Shown here one piece after another: positions 1 through 7,338 of a DNA stretch of 46,709 nt; the stretch's first letter is position 1, and each line of letters starts with the position of its first letter. A program made the position numbers and the translations under genes. The stretch is taken from assembly GCA_900770655.1 (NCBI GenBank), contig CAAGLA010000050.1, forward strand, positions 1-46,709, in the 5' to 3' direction. The stretch is from Bacteroidaceae bacterium. Its GTDB lineage: Bacteria; Bacteroidota; Bacteroidia; Bacteroidales; Bacteroidaceae. The notes below the pieces were generated by a model. It ran no database searches, was not told the origin of the DNA, and was given only the letters and a program-made list of their open reading frames with translations.

Positions 1-1
1 G

Positions 2-85
2 AGGGGAATTGTTTGGGCGATGTTTTTCGCGATGCTGTTGTTGCGTGAAAGGCGAGATGTCCTCTCCCCGCTGTTTGAACGATAA
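2..85 (+). CDS. C-terminal end of a membrane protein (partial)
   Basis: The window opens inside a reading frame that stays open from base 2 to a TAA at 83-85. It encodes a hydrophobic stretch (IVWAMFFAMLLL) followed by a charged tail (RERRDVLSPLFER). This looks like the last membrane helix and cytoplasmic end of an integral membrane protein. A hairpin follows directly, as expected at a gene end. The family cannot be told from 27 residues. A chance open frame is the alternative, although hydrophobic helix, basic tail, stop and hairpin in sequence argue for a real gene end. Confidence 0.45.
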   Translation, partial: RGIVWAMFFAMLLLRERRDVLSPLFER

Positions 86-153
86 GTTGTTTGAGACAAA
101 CAACAGCCAACCGAAGAATGTTGCTCGCAACTTGTGAGCAAAAGGCTGTTGTG
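86..153 (+). terminator. Nested hairpins after the partial membrane gene
   Basis: GTTGTTTG (86-93) pairs with CAAACAAC (97-104). In an alternative fold CAACAGCC (101-108) pairs with GGCTGTTG (146-153) and encloses TTGCTC/GAGCAA. A short T-rich stretch follows at about 158-162. This probably ends the upstream transcript. The two mutually exclusive folds are seen in the sequence; the function is inferred. Confidence 0.4.
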
Positions 154-391
154 ACTAATTTTTACGTGTGACGGGCGTTTTTGTAACTTTTTGCGCGACA
201 AAAAGTTAAATAAAGAACAACCTAAAAGCAAGAATACCTTATGGGGCACCGGGAAATTAAAAGAGAGATAAAACTATTTGTATAGGTACGCTGCAAATAA
301 TCATACCCACACCTTTTTGCTACTGAGCCAAAATATATGCATATGCTTGAAGAAGGTTACACCTTTGTTATCTTCTTTACTGTTACCTGTG
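154..391. other. Intergenic stretch with a perfect 10-base palindrome arm
   Basis: I see no gene here. The one clear structure is TAACTTTTTG (184-193) and its exact complement CAAAAAGTTA (199-208) around a five-base loop CGCGA. It could be a terminator for the leftward FHA gene, whose stop is at 392, although it lies about 180 bases beyond it. It could also be a dispersed Bacteroidales intergenic repeat. Open frames on the plus strand from 278 are shadows of the FHA gene. Confidence 0.4.
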
Positions 392-886
392 TTATTCCTC
401 TTGAGGAGTGTGAAGAATGAGCGTTGTTGCGCCAAGTGTAATAATTGCTCCGTCTTCTATCAACAGGCGCTCCCTGTTGCCAAGAACGCGGTTCATTACA
501 AAAGTGCCTGTAACGCTCTGGTTGTCGCGAATGGTATATACAAGTTCGCCTTCGTAGCCACGCTTTACATTTATTATGCAATGGCGACGGTCCATACTGG
601 GGTCGTTTGTCTCAATAGGGCTCGAAATTACAGTTCCTTTATTATAGCGGCCAAACATATTGTCGCCTTCGAAAAGAGGAATGACTTGCTTGTAGCAGAA
701 ACTGTTTTCAATGACAACTATATGTCCCAAATCTTCGAGAACGCTTTCCTGCTTGTTCTCTCCAATGCGAATGGTGAAACTCTTTCTGCAGTGTTCGCAC
801 TCGAACACCAGCGACTGCCCCTCTTTGTATTTTGTTGAATCGAAATCAATAGGGTGGTCGCATTTAGGACAAATTATCTTGCTCAT
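392..886 (-). CDS. Zinc-ribbon plus FHA domain protein
   Basis: The 164-residue product begins with a zinc-ribbon-like element with paired cysteines (C6/C9 and C30/C33) and continues into a forkhead-associated domain. The FHA signature is visible: G79-R80, the RRH at 100-102 in the phosphothreonine-binding loops, and the final strands near LIEDGAIITLG. FHA domains bind phosphothreonine peptides, so a signalling or scaffolding role is likely. No membrane segment is present, so it should be cytoplasmic. It lies 9 bases downstream of the HU/SPOR gene and is surely co-transcribed with it. No Ser/Thr kinase is visible nearby, so the partner is unknown. Confidence 0.85.
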   Translation of the reverse strand: MSKIICPKCDHPIDFDSTKYKEGQSLVFECEHCRKSFTIRIGENKQESVLEDLGHIVVIENSFCYKQVIPLFEGDNMFGRYNKGTVISSPIETNDPSMDRRHCIINVKRGYEGELVYTIRDNQSVTGTFVMNRVLGNRERLLIEDGAIITLGATTLILHTPQEE

Positions 887-895
887 AACGGCTTT

Positions 896-1852
896 TTACT
901 GATTAAGAATCCAAGCGTCCGGGAATACATCTTTTATGCTTGCGAGTGCATTGGCTGCATCGCTGTTGCTGCTGTAGCTTCCGTATGCTATGCGGTAGCG
1001 ACCGGCACCTTCAACGACTCTGTATTCTGCCTGAACCTTTGCCGACAACTCCTCGATAGCTAAACTTGCATTTTCGGCGGTTGGTGAACTTGCAACAATA
1101 ATATAATACTTCGCAGTGTTTTCAACAGCCTGTTCTACAACCTGTTCGGTGGCCTGTTCGTTTGCAAAGCTCTCTGTTATGATATTTTCGGTTACAGTCT
1201 CTTCTACAGGCGCAATTTCGCAAACCTCGCTGCTGCTTTCAACTATTGCCGGCGAAGATGCTGCGCTTATTGAAGGTGCGACAATGTCGGTTACCGAAGC
1301 CTGCATAGCCGGCTCGTAGCTATTCTTGCCTATAGGTGCCAAGAGGAATACAGTAACAATAATTGCAGCGATTGATGCAATGTATTTGCCGAAGTCGTTC
1401 CTCTTTATAACAATATCTTTCTTTTTGTGGTCGTTGAGCAGAGGCATAACAAGCGGCTCGAACCCGAAGTTGTAGGGGTCGTCAATGCCGTTTTGCCCGG
1501 GAGTGAAAGATATTTCGTTGTTTATGTTCATTGAAAATATTCCAAGTTCCCCGAAGCCGATGGTTCCTTTTGACGATAGTTCGTTGCGGAACCGGGCTAT
1601 GTCTTTGTGCAGAAGAGCCGATGCCTCTTCGTATGACAACTGTTCGCAGGCAATATATTCCGACAGCAACAGAGCATCGTCTACTCTAACCTGAGGGTTG
1701 AAGCCAAGAGTACGGTGAGGAGGCATAAAGATACGGTCCTCAAAATTGTAATGAGCCGGAACCCTATGTGCCAAGAAAGCACCTATTCCCGGTAGAATCA
1801 CACAGTTATGGCGTGCGACCAATTTCGATATGTAATTTATTAATCTTTCCAC
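896..1852 (-). CDS. HU (CCDC81-like) domain and SPOR domain membrane protein
   Basis: The 318-residue protein has three parts. The first ~140 residues resemble the tandem HU-like (CCDC81-type) domains of Bacteroidetes, with the LPGIGAFLAH and IGFGELGIF turns typical of HU folds. A single membrane helix (YIASIAAIIVTVFLLAPIG) sits near residue 160, followed by a low-complexity Ala/Glu/Val linker. The last ~75 residues (KYYIIVASSPTAENA to the end) are a SPOR domain, which binds denuded septal peptidoglycan. The topology would place the HU part in the cytoplasm and SPOR in the periplasm, so it could link nucleoid and division septum. The start at 1852 fits the promoter at 1857-1887, which leaves almost no leader. 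It is the first gene of a pair with the FHA gene. Confidence 0.85.
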   Translation of the reverse strand: MERLINYISKLVARHNCVILPGIGAFLAHRVPAHYNFEDRIFMPPHRTLGFNPQVRVDDALLLSEYIACEQLSYEEASALLHKDIARFRNELSSKGTIGFGELGIFSMNINNEISFTPGQNGIDDPYNFGFEPLVMPLLNDHKKKDIVIKRNDFGKYIASIAAIIVTVFLLAPIGKNSYEPAMQASVTDIVAPSISAASSPAIVESSSEVCEIAPVEETVTENIITESFANEQATEQVVEQAVENTAKYYIIVASSPTAENASLAIEELSAKVQAEYRVVEGAGRYRIAYGSYSSNSDAANALASIKDVFPDAWILNQ

Positions 1853-1856
1853 GAAA

Positions 1857-1887
1857 CAAATTTACTAAAAAAATATGGCGTAACAAT
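1857..1887 (-). promoter_or_regulatory. Bacteroidetes promoter of the HU/SPOR - FHA operon
   Basis: On the minus strand ATTG (1887-1884), 19 bases, then TAAATTTG (1864-1857) matches the TTG-N19-TAnnTTTG pattern. The start codon A at 1852 lies five bases past the -7 element, so the mRNA may be leaderless or nearly so. Confidence 0.6.
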
Positions 1888-2035
1888 CTTTTTCAATAAA
1901 AATATTCTCTTTTAATTTTGTGTAATAAAATTTTTGTTAAATTTCCACACACCTGTTAACTATGTTTAGTGAAAATTTGTATGTTTTTTAAAATATAATA
2001 ATACTTATTTGTTAAACTTTTTAAATTTTACCATT

Positions 2036-2267
2036 ATGAAAAAAAATACTTTTTTGCCTTTTTGCAGTAGTTTTGGCAACATCTTGTACAACAATTAAGA
2101 AAACCGCAACAACAATGGATGTGAATACATCAATTTCAGCACAGACTACAGCCGATTTGGTGGTTTCAGACAATAAAATTCATATACCCTTTATCCTACA
2201 CGAGCAATTCGCAAAGGTGGTGTCAACAAATAAAGAACCAATTTGCAAAATAGGCGTGCACATATAA
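2036..2267 (+). pseudogene. Frameshifted and truncated small lipoprotein gene
   Basis: An ATG at 2036 followed by eight A (2039-2046) opens a frame that stops after 20 codons. With seven A the same DNA reads MKKILFCLFAVVLATSC then TTIKKTATTMDVN, an excellent lipoprotein signal with lipobox and mature start. That frame continues to about 2180. From there the original ATG frame gives SYTLYPTRAIRKGGVNK and a stop at 2233. As I recall it, Bacteroidetes small lipoproteins share a TADL...KISYTY.PT...RKGG pattern, so two opposite single-base indels plus loss of the C-terminal half explain the sequence. The frame that opens at TTG 2073 runs to 2267, inside a terminator. This is probably a decaying gene; programmed slippage at the A run is the alternative for the first shift only. 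Confidence 0.65.
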
Positions 2268-2287
2268 AGAGTGCACGCCTATTTTTT
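2248..2287 (+). terminator. Strong intrinsic terminator after the lipoprotein remnant
   Basis: AAATAGGCGTGCAC (2248-2261) and its exact complement GTGCACGCCTATTT (2271-2284) form a 14-base-pair stem with a nine-base loop, and T runs through 2287. It isolates the remnant from the U32 gene and probably was the terminator of the intact lipoprotein gene. Confidence 0.8.
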
Positions 2288-2288
2288 G

Positions 2289-2296
2289 TATCTTCG
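2289..2296 (+). promoter_or_regulatory. Candidate -7 element of the U32 gene
   Basis: TATCTTCG matches the TAnnTTCG variant also found before the M3 peptidase and EttA genes. It is 30 bases before the start codon. No good TTG box is seen at the usual spacing, since the terminator stem occupies that site. Confidence 0.4.
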
Positions 2297-2326
2297 CGGT
2301 TGAAAATATACATTGTGTAGAGTATT

Positions 2327-4150
2327 ATGCAAAAACTTCCACGAAAGATAGAGCTTCTTGCTCCGGCAAAAGATTATGAAACGGGCATTGCCGCCATTAA
2401 CCACGGTGCCGATGCTGTATATATTGGTGCTGCGCGTTTCGGTGCACGAAAGGCGGCCGGCAATTCTGTTGAAGATATTGCACGCCTTGTGGAGTATGCA
2501 CATATTTTCGGCGTGAAGGTTTATGTTACTCTGAATACAATTATATACGAAGATGAAATTGCCGACGTCGAGCAGTTGGTAAATGAACTATACAATATTG
2601 GTGTCGATGCTCTTATTGTTCAGGATTTGGGTATTCTGCAAATGAATATCCCTCCTATTCCTCTGCACGCAAGTACTCAGATGGATAACCGCACAGCCGG
2701 CAAGGTCAAGTTCCTCTCCTCGGCGGGTTTCCCGCGTGTGGTGCTTGCCCGTGAGCTATCGCTCGACGAGATAAAGGATATTCACACACAGGCTCCCGAA
2801 ACCGAACTCGAGGTTTTTGTTCACGGTGCGCTGTGCGTGAGCTACAGTGGCCGCTGTTATGCTTCGCAATACTGTTTCGGGCGCAGTGCGAACCGCGGGG
2901 AGTGTGCACAGTTCTGCCGCCTTGCCTTCGACCTTGTCGATTCCGAAAGAACAATCATTCAACGCGGCAAGCATCTGCTCTCGCTCAAGGATATGAACCG
3001 CAGTGCGCACCTTGAGGCTATGCTCGATGCCGGAGTAACATCTTTTAAAATTGAAGGAAGGTTGAAGGATTCCTCGTATGTAAAGAATGTGACGGCCTAT
3101 TACCGTGCCAAGCTCGACGCTGTTTTCTCGCGCCGGAGCGAATATGAACGTGCATCACTGGGCAAGTGCTCTCCGCAGTTTACTGCTTCGCCCGAAAAGA
3201 GCTTCAACCGCGGGTTTACCGACTATCTGCTCGTCGGCGACAAGAGCGGCATAACCTCTTTTGAAACTCCAAAATCGAAGGGCGAGTATATTGGAAAGGT
3301 TAAGTTCGTGTCGAGAAACTATTTTACAGTAGTGGGTGGCAACTTTAACAATGGCGACGGTGCCTGCTTTGTGGCTTCGAACGGCAAGCTTTGCGGTTTC
3401 CGCATAAACAAGGTCGAAGGAAACAGGGTATTTCCACAAACTATGCCCCCAATAGAGAGCGGCGACGAACTGTTCAGGAACTACGACTGCTGTTTCGAAA
3501 AGGAGCTGCAGCGCCCCGATGTCCCGCGCCGTCTTGCGCTCTCGCTGCAGTTCGGTGAGAGCAAGTTCGGTTTTCGTCTTCAGGCAACCGACGAGTGTGG
3601 TGTGCAGTGCTGTATAGATATTCCAATAGCTAAAGAAAAGGCACGTACACCGCAACGTGATAATATTAAGAACCAACTGTTGAAGTGGGGAAATACCCCC
3701 TTTGAGGTGAAGGATATAGATATAGACCTGCAAGAGGAGTATTTTATACCTTCGTCGCAGCTCGCCGATGCAAGGCGTGAGCTCTGCAGTATGCTGTTGG
3801 CAGAACACCGTAAACCGGCAGCTTGTGAAACTGCTCCCAAGGACACTGCCGGCCGGTATATTCTCAACAGGTTGGATTATTGCGGAAATGTGTCGAACAG
3901 TTATGCCCGCCGCTTCTTCAAAGCACACGCAGTGGAAAACATTGCTCCTGCATTTGAAGTTGAACAACCCGCGGGTGCAACATTGATGTTCTGCCGGCAT
4001 TGTATAAAGTACAGTTTGGGATGGTGCAAAAAGAGTGGAGCTAAGCATAACTATAAGGAGCCATTCTACTTGGTTGCGGGTGACGGGCGCCGTTTCCGCC
4101 TCAACTTCAACTGCAAGGATTGTCAAATGGAAGTTATGGCCACTGAATAG
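2327..4150 (+). CDS. Peptidase U32 family protein (RlhA/YegQ-like)
   Basis: The 607-residue product starts with the U32 hallmark KIELLAPAKDYETGIAAINHGADAVYIG. The core cysteine region is present around 185-215 (CVSYSGRCYASQYCFGRSANRGECAQFCR), followed by the family signature SFKIEGRLK near 240. U32 proteins were first called collagenases, but several members, such as E. coli RlhA and TrhP, are now known to support hydroxylation of rRNA or tRNA bases. The C-terminal third (with MFCRHCIKYSLGWC and CKDCQMEV) has paired cysteines that may bind a metal or Fe-S cluster. RlhA-like or TrhP-like function cannot be decided by eye. The gene stands alone between terminators. Confidence 0.9.
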   Translation: MQKLPRKIELLAPAKDYETGIAAINHGADAVYIGAARFGARKAAGNSVEDIARLVEYAHIFGVKVYVTLNTIIYEDEIADVEQLVNELYNIGVDALIVQDLGILQMNIPPIPLHASTQMDNRTAGKVKFLSSAGFPRVVLARELSLDEIKDIHTQAPETELEVFVHGALCVSYSGRCYASQYCFGRSANRGECAQFCRLAFDLVDSERTIIQRGKHLLSLKDMNRSAHLEAMLDAGVTSFKIEGRLKDSSYVKNVTAYYRAKLDAVFSRRSEYERASLGKCSPQFTASPEKSFNRGFTDYLLVGDKSGITSFETPKSKGEYIGKVKFVSRNYFTVVGGNFNNGDGACFVASNGKLCGFRINKVEGNRVFPQTMPPIESGDELFRNYDCCFEKELQRPDVPRRLALSLQFGESKFGFRLQATDECGVQCCIDIPIAKEKARTPQRDNIKNQLLKWGNTPFEVKDIDIDLQEEYFIPSSQLADARRELCSMLLAEHRKPAACETAPKDTAGRYILNRLDYCGNVSNSYARRFFKAHAVENIAPAFEVEQPAGATLMFCRHCIKYSLGWCKKSGAKHNYKEPFYLVAGDGRRFRLNFNCKDCQMEVMATE

Positions 4151-4157
4151 AAAATAA

Positions 4158-4190
4158 AAGTCACGCCTTAGGGGAACGACGTGACTTCTT
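4158..4190. terminator. Bidirectional terminator between U32 and addB
   Basis: AAGTCACG (4158-4165) pairs with CGTGACTT (4180-4187). T-rich tails follow on both strands, the better one on the minus strand (TTATTTTC). It lies 8 bases after the U32 stop and serves the two converging genes. Confidence 0.65.
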
Positions 4191-4354
4191 TGCCGAGCAG
4201 ACGCTTCTGCCCGTTCGGGCACCGACCTTCGCAGGCGAGTGTTACCGGAAAAATCTATTACTATGAAAAACACGTATATATAACACCGGTAACGCCCGAA
4301 AGGTTTTCTATAATTCTGTTTTTAACACATTTAAACAGCTTGTAGTATCGGCTT
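4191..4354. other. Structured convergent intergenic region
   Basis: Between the terminator and the addB stop there is no gene. GCCCG-TT-CGGGC (4209-4220) forms a tight hairpin, and GTTACCGG (4241-4248) pairs with CCGGTAAC (4286-4293). These may be further terminator structures for the long leftward repair operon, or a small RNA. No tRNA-like T arm is present. Confidence 0.4.
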
Positions 4355-7333
4355 TTAGCGCATACAAATTTTCTTGTAATCGCAATATTTACATCTGTCG
4401 CTGTCGCAGGCAGGGGTGAAGGGCTTGTCAATGCTGAAAATCTCTTCCAATATACCGTTCAACAATGCCATATACTTTTCCTTCAGGGTTGTTATATCCT
4501 TTACGGGTGTGCGCCCCAGTTGTATAACATATTCATCGCGGTTGCTGTTCTCCTTCTTGTTTACATACAGGAGTGATGGCGATATCTTGTAACTGCCGTT
4601 TCTGTCGATTTCATTCAGCCAATCCATCTTGTTCTCTTTTGTACCCTTTATTCCCTTTTTAAGCACATCGTCCATAACAATGGAGTAGAGGAATGCCTGC
4701 AAACGGTGCCCGGCTGTCTTTATGCCCAGCGCGAATATATCTTCGAGGGTGGTATCCGGTTCTCTATCTTCACCGCCACCGGTCTTGTAGTCGACAATGT
4801 TTATCGTATCCCCTTTTATATCTACACGGTCTATTGTTCCGCCAATCTGTAGCTTGATATCCATATCGTTTACTTTTACCAAGTATGGGGCAAATATCTT
4901 CTTTTCGCCCGCAACATAGTTGAACGGTGTATATTCTGCATCCATCTTTAGCAGGCGCAGCAGAAAGTGGTGTATTACTCCGCGGTTTATGTACTGCTCG
5001 CCGTTGTATACCGGTTTATTGCCCTTGAAATACTCTTCTTTAAAGGCATCGTCGACAAATTTATACAGGAGCGCCGGGTTGTCTATGTACTCCTTCAGCA
5101 GTGTAGATGATATCCTGTCGGGGCAACGTCTTTTCATCTCTTTGTAGAAATCTTCGGCAGCACGGTGGAATATTGTTCCAAAATCGTTTGCCTCGAAACT
5201 CTCGTCGAGTTCTTCTATAGGCCTAATTCCCATTACATAGTAGAAATAGAAGTCGAGACCGCAACGCAGGTAGCGGTTTATTGCCGAAGGGGTGAGCGTA
5301 ACACTCTCGCTGCTATAGCCTGAATCGAAATTCTTGCGTAGAGCATCTATTATCTCTTTGTTCTTCTCAACCGGTGCAACTTCTGTACTCTCGCTGTTCT
5401 GCTGCGATGTCAGCGTCACCTTTTTAATATCGTAGAGCTTGCTGCCCAAGAGTTGCAGGATATAGCGCGAGCACTCGCCGCGGGTTTTGCTGTCGCTGGA
5501 ATTGTTATATACGAGTGTAACGTTTTCAGCGCGTTGCAAAAGACGATAGAAGTAGTAGGAATATATGGAGTCGCGATGTTCGCTCAGCGTGAGACCGAAT
5601 GCCCGGCGCAGGTTATAGGGTATATATGAGTTTTCGCTGCTCTTTTTGGGCAGGTTTCCTTCGTTTACCCCCAACAATATCACATTCTTGAAGTCGAGGT
5701 TGCGGGTTTCGAGAAGTCCCATTATCTGCAGGCCTACTACCGGCTCGCCGTGGAACGGCATAGTCTGTGAAGTGAGCATTCTTGTAAACAGCCGGCCGAG
5801 TGTTGCCTGACGTAAACGCAGCTCCCCGCTGTCGAGCATTTTTATAAGACGCTGTGCCTGAGTATGGACCTTGAGTATGGCTTCGGTAAAGAGTTCGTCG
5901 TACACCTCTTGCTTCTCTTCGCCTATACCTCCGCGCCTTCTTGCTATGTCGTATATGAGCTGAGATATCCGCTCCATCCACAGGGTGTTGTCGGTGGTGC
6001 GTGTAAAGACCAGTTTCAGGAACTCGTCGAGCGACAGTTCCTCTTCGGTAGGGTAGAAGATTTTCTTCTTCAGCAGTTTTTCGCGCAAGGGTTCGCTGTT
6101 GGGGCTGCCTTGAATTATATATGGGTGTTTGAGTACATTGCACACATATGATAGTGAAAATGCATTCTGCTTTTCACTCCAACCGCGTGTCTGCAGGTCT
6201 ACAAGCAGTCTTACAAGGCCATATATAGGAGTGTTTGCCAACGGGTAGCCCATTGTTACATTTATAGAAAGAGGAGGTGTGCCGTCGTCTGGTGTGCCGT
6301 TGTCTTTAGACGGGATAGTGTGAAGCGTGGCTTCGAGCATTGTCTCGTCGCAAAGCACAACGGCGGTCTCTATTTCGTTTTTGGTTAGGTTATCAACGAG
6401 CCATTTGCTAAGGTATCTCACCCCAATGCTGTCGCTGCCTGTCTGTACTATTGTAACATTCTTTTTGCCGGTGAGGTTATTGAATTTTGTCTTGTCTATC
6501 TCGCCGGGGAACCTCTCTAGGTTACTGCGCATAAAGTGCCCGGCTTCGTTGTGGCTATCTTTAATGTAACAGTTGTCGTAATCCCAATAGAAGAGAGCCT
6601 TTCCACACCCTTTTATGTGGGTAAAGAGCTTTATCTCAACATCGCTGAGAGCATTGAAGCCGACAAATATGTACTTGTCGTATTTGAGTACTATGTTGTC
6701 TGGATTTTCTATGACATCGCGGTAGAGCATACCTTCGTATGCAAGGAACTCGCGCCTTAGCGTCTCTTTGAACTTTGTGTATATGGGGAAGAGCCTGAGC
6801 CATATATCAATGAATTTGCTCTTCATCTTGCTCTCGTTCTCTTCTTTGAAATTCTCAAAAAAGAGTGCCAAAGCCTTTTTCTCCTCTTCGCCGAGTGTAT
6901 CTTTGGCTGTACCCATCTCCTTCAACTCCTTAATGTTTGTAAAGAGCTGTTTGGGGTCGGCAAGGTGTTTGTCTATATCGTCGAAATCCCTAAGCAGCAT
7001 TTCGCCCCAGTAGTAGAAACTGTCGAGCGATTCAACACTTTTTTCATACTCTTCGTTGCTCTCGTCGGGGCGTTGCGGGCGCACATATTCGCGGTAAAGT
7101 TTGCTGACAAGCAGCACAGAATCGGCAATCGTGAGGTTGCTGCTCTGTGCGAAAAGTTCGCTAATTGTCATATAGTGCGGGCTCCACATAGGCTTGCTGG
7201 CATTCTTTTCAAGCAGATATTTGTTGAAGAAGAGCCCGGCCCGTTTGTTGGGAAATACTATTGCAATATCTTCGAAGTTGCCTTTGAATTTGGTATGCAG
7301 GTCATCGGCAACAAGTTTTAAAAACGGTTCCAT
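4355..7333 (-). CDS. addB: AddB-like nuclease subunit of the AddAB helicase-nuclease
   Basis: This 992-residue protein has the layout of AddB. The N-terminal helicase-like part begins with FPNKRAGLFF in place of a functional Walker A, so the ATPase is probably inactive. The C-terminal PD-(D/E)XK nuclease shows FGTIFHRAAEDFY, then GGTIDRVDIKGD and IVDYKTGG with the catalytic D...DxK. The Fe-S cluster cysteines are present: one at RYLRCGLDF upstream, then CKYCDYKKIC at the extreme C-terminus (CX2CX5C). AddB with AddA resects double-strand breaks for RecA loading. It starts five bases after the addA stop and is the last gene of the operon. Confidence 0.88.
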   Translation of the reverse strand: MEPFLKLVADDLHTKFKGNFEDIAIVFPNKRAGLFFNKYLLEKNASKPMWSPHYMTISELFAQSSNLTIADSVLLVSKLYREYVRPQRPDESNEEYEKSVESLDSFYYWGEMLLRDFDDIDKHLADPKQLFTNIKELKEMGTAKDTLGEEEKKALALFFENFKEENESKMKSKFIDIWLRLFPIYTKFKETLRREFLAYEGMLYRDVIENPDNIVLKYDKYIFVGFNALSDVEIKLFTHIKGCGKALFYWDYDNCYIKDSHNEAGHFMRSNLERFPGEIDKTKFNNLTGKKNVTIVQTGSDSIGVRYLSKWLVDNLTKNEIETAVVLCDETMLEATLHTIPSKDNGTPDDGTPPLSINVTMGYPLANTPIYGLVRLLVDLQTRGWSEKQNAFSLSYVCNVLKHPYIIQGSPNSEPLREKLLKKKIFYPTEEELSLDEFLKLVFTRTTDNTLWMERISQLIYDIARRRGGIGEEKQEVYDELFTEAILKVHTQAQRLIKMLDSGELRLRQATLGRLFTRMLTSQTMPFHGEPVVGLQIMGLLETRNLDFKNVILLGVNEGNLPKKSSENSYIPYNLRRAFGLTLSEHRDSIYSYYFYRLLQRAENVTLVYNNSSDSKTRGECSRYILQLLGSKLYDIKKVTLTSQQNSESTEVAPVEKNKEIIDALRKNFDSGYSSESVTLTPSAINRYLRCGLDFYFYYVMGIRPIEELDESFEANDFGTIFHRAAEDFYKEMKRRCPDRISSTLLKEYIDNPALLYKFVDDAFKEEYFKGNKPVYNGEQYINRGVIHHFLLRLLKMDAEYTPFNYVAGEKKIFAPYLVKVNDMDIKLQIGGTIDRVDIKGDTINIVDYKTGGGEDREPDTTLEDIFALGIKTAGHRLQAFLYSIVMDDVLKKGIKGTKENKMDWLNEIDRNGSYKISPSLLYVNKKENSNRDEYVIQLGRTPVKDITTLKEKYMALLNGILEEIFSIDKPFTPACDSDRCKYCDYKKICMR

Positions 7334-7338
7334 ATCTT

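Noticed and set aside
278..838. Long plus-strand frame over the FHA gene (186 codons)
   Set aside because: It has no recognisable domain and lies antisense to a clear FHA/zinc-ribbon protein.
3155..4273. Leftward frame of 372 codons over the U32 gene
   Set aside because: No domain is recognisable; the opposite strand encodes a full U32 protein.
4191..4354. tRNA gene
   Set aside because: GTTCGGGC is reminiscent of a T arm, but no cloverleaf, acceptor stem or anticodon arm can be built.
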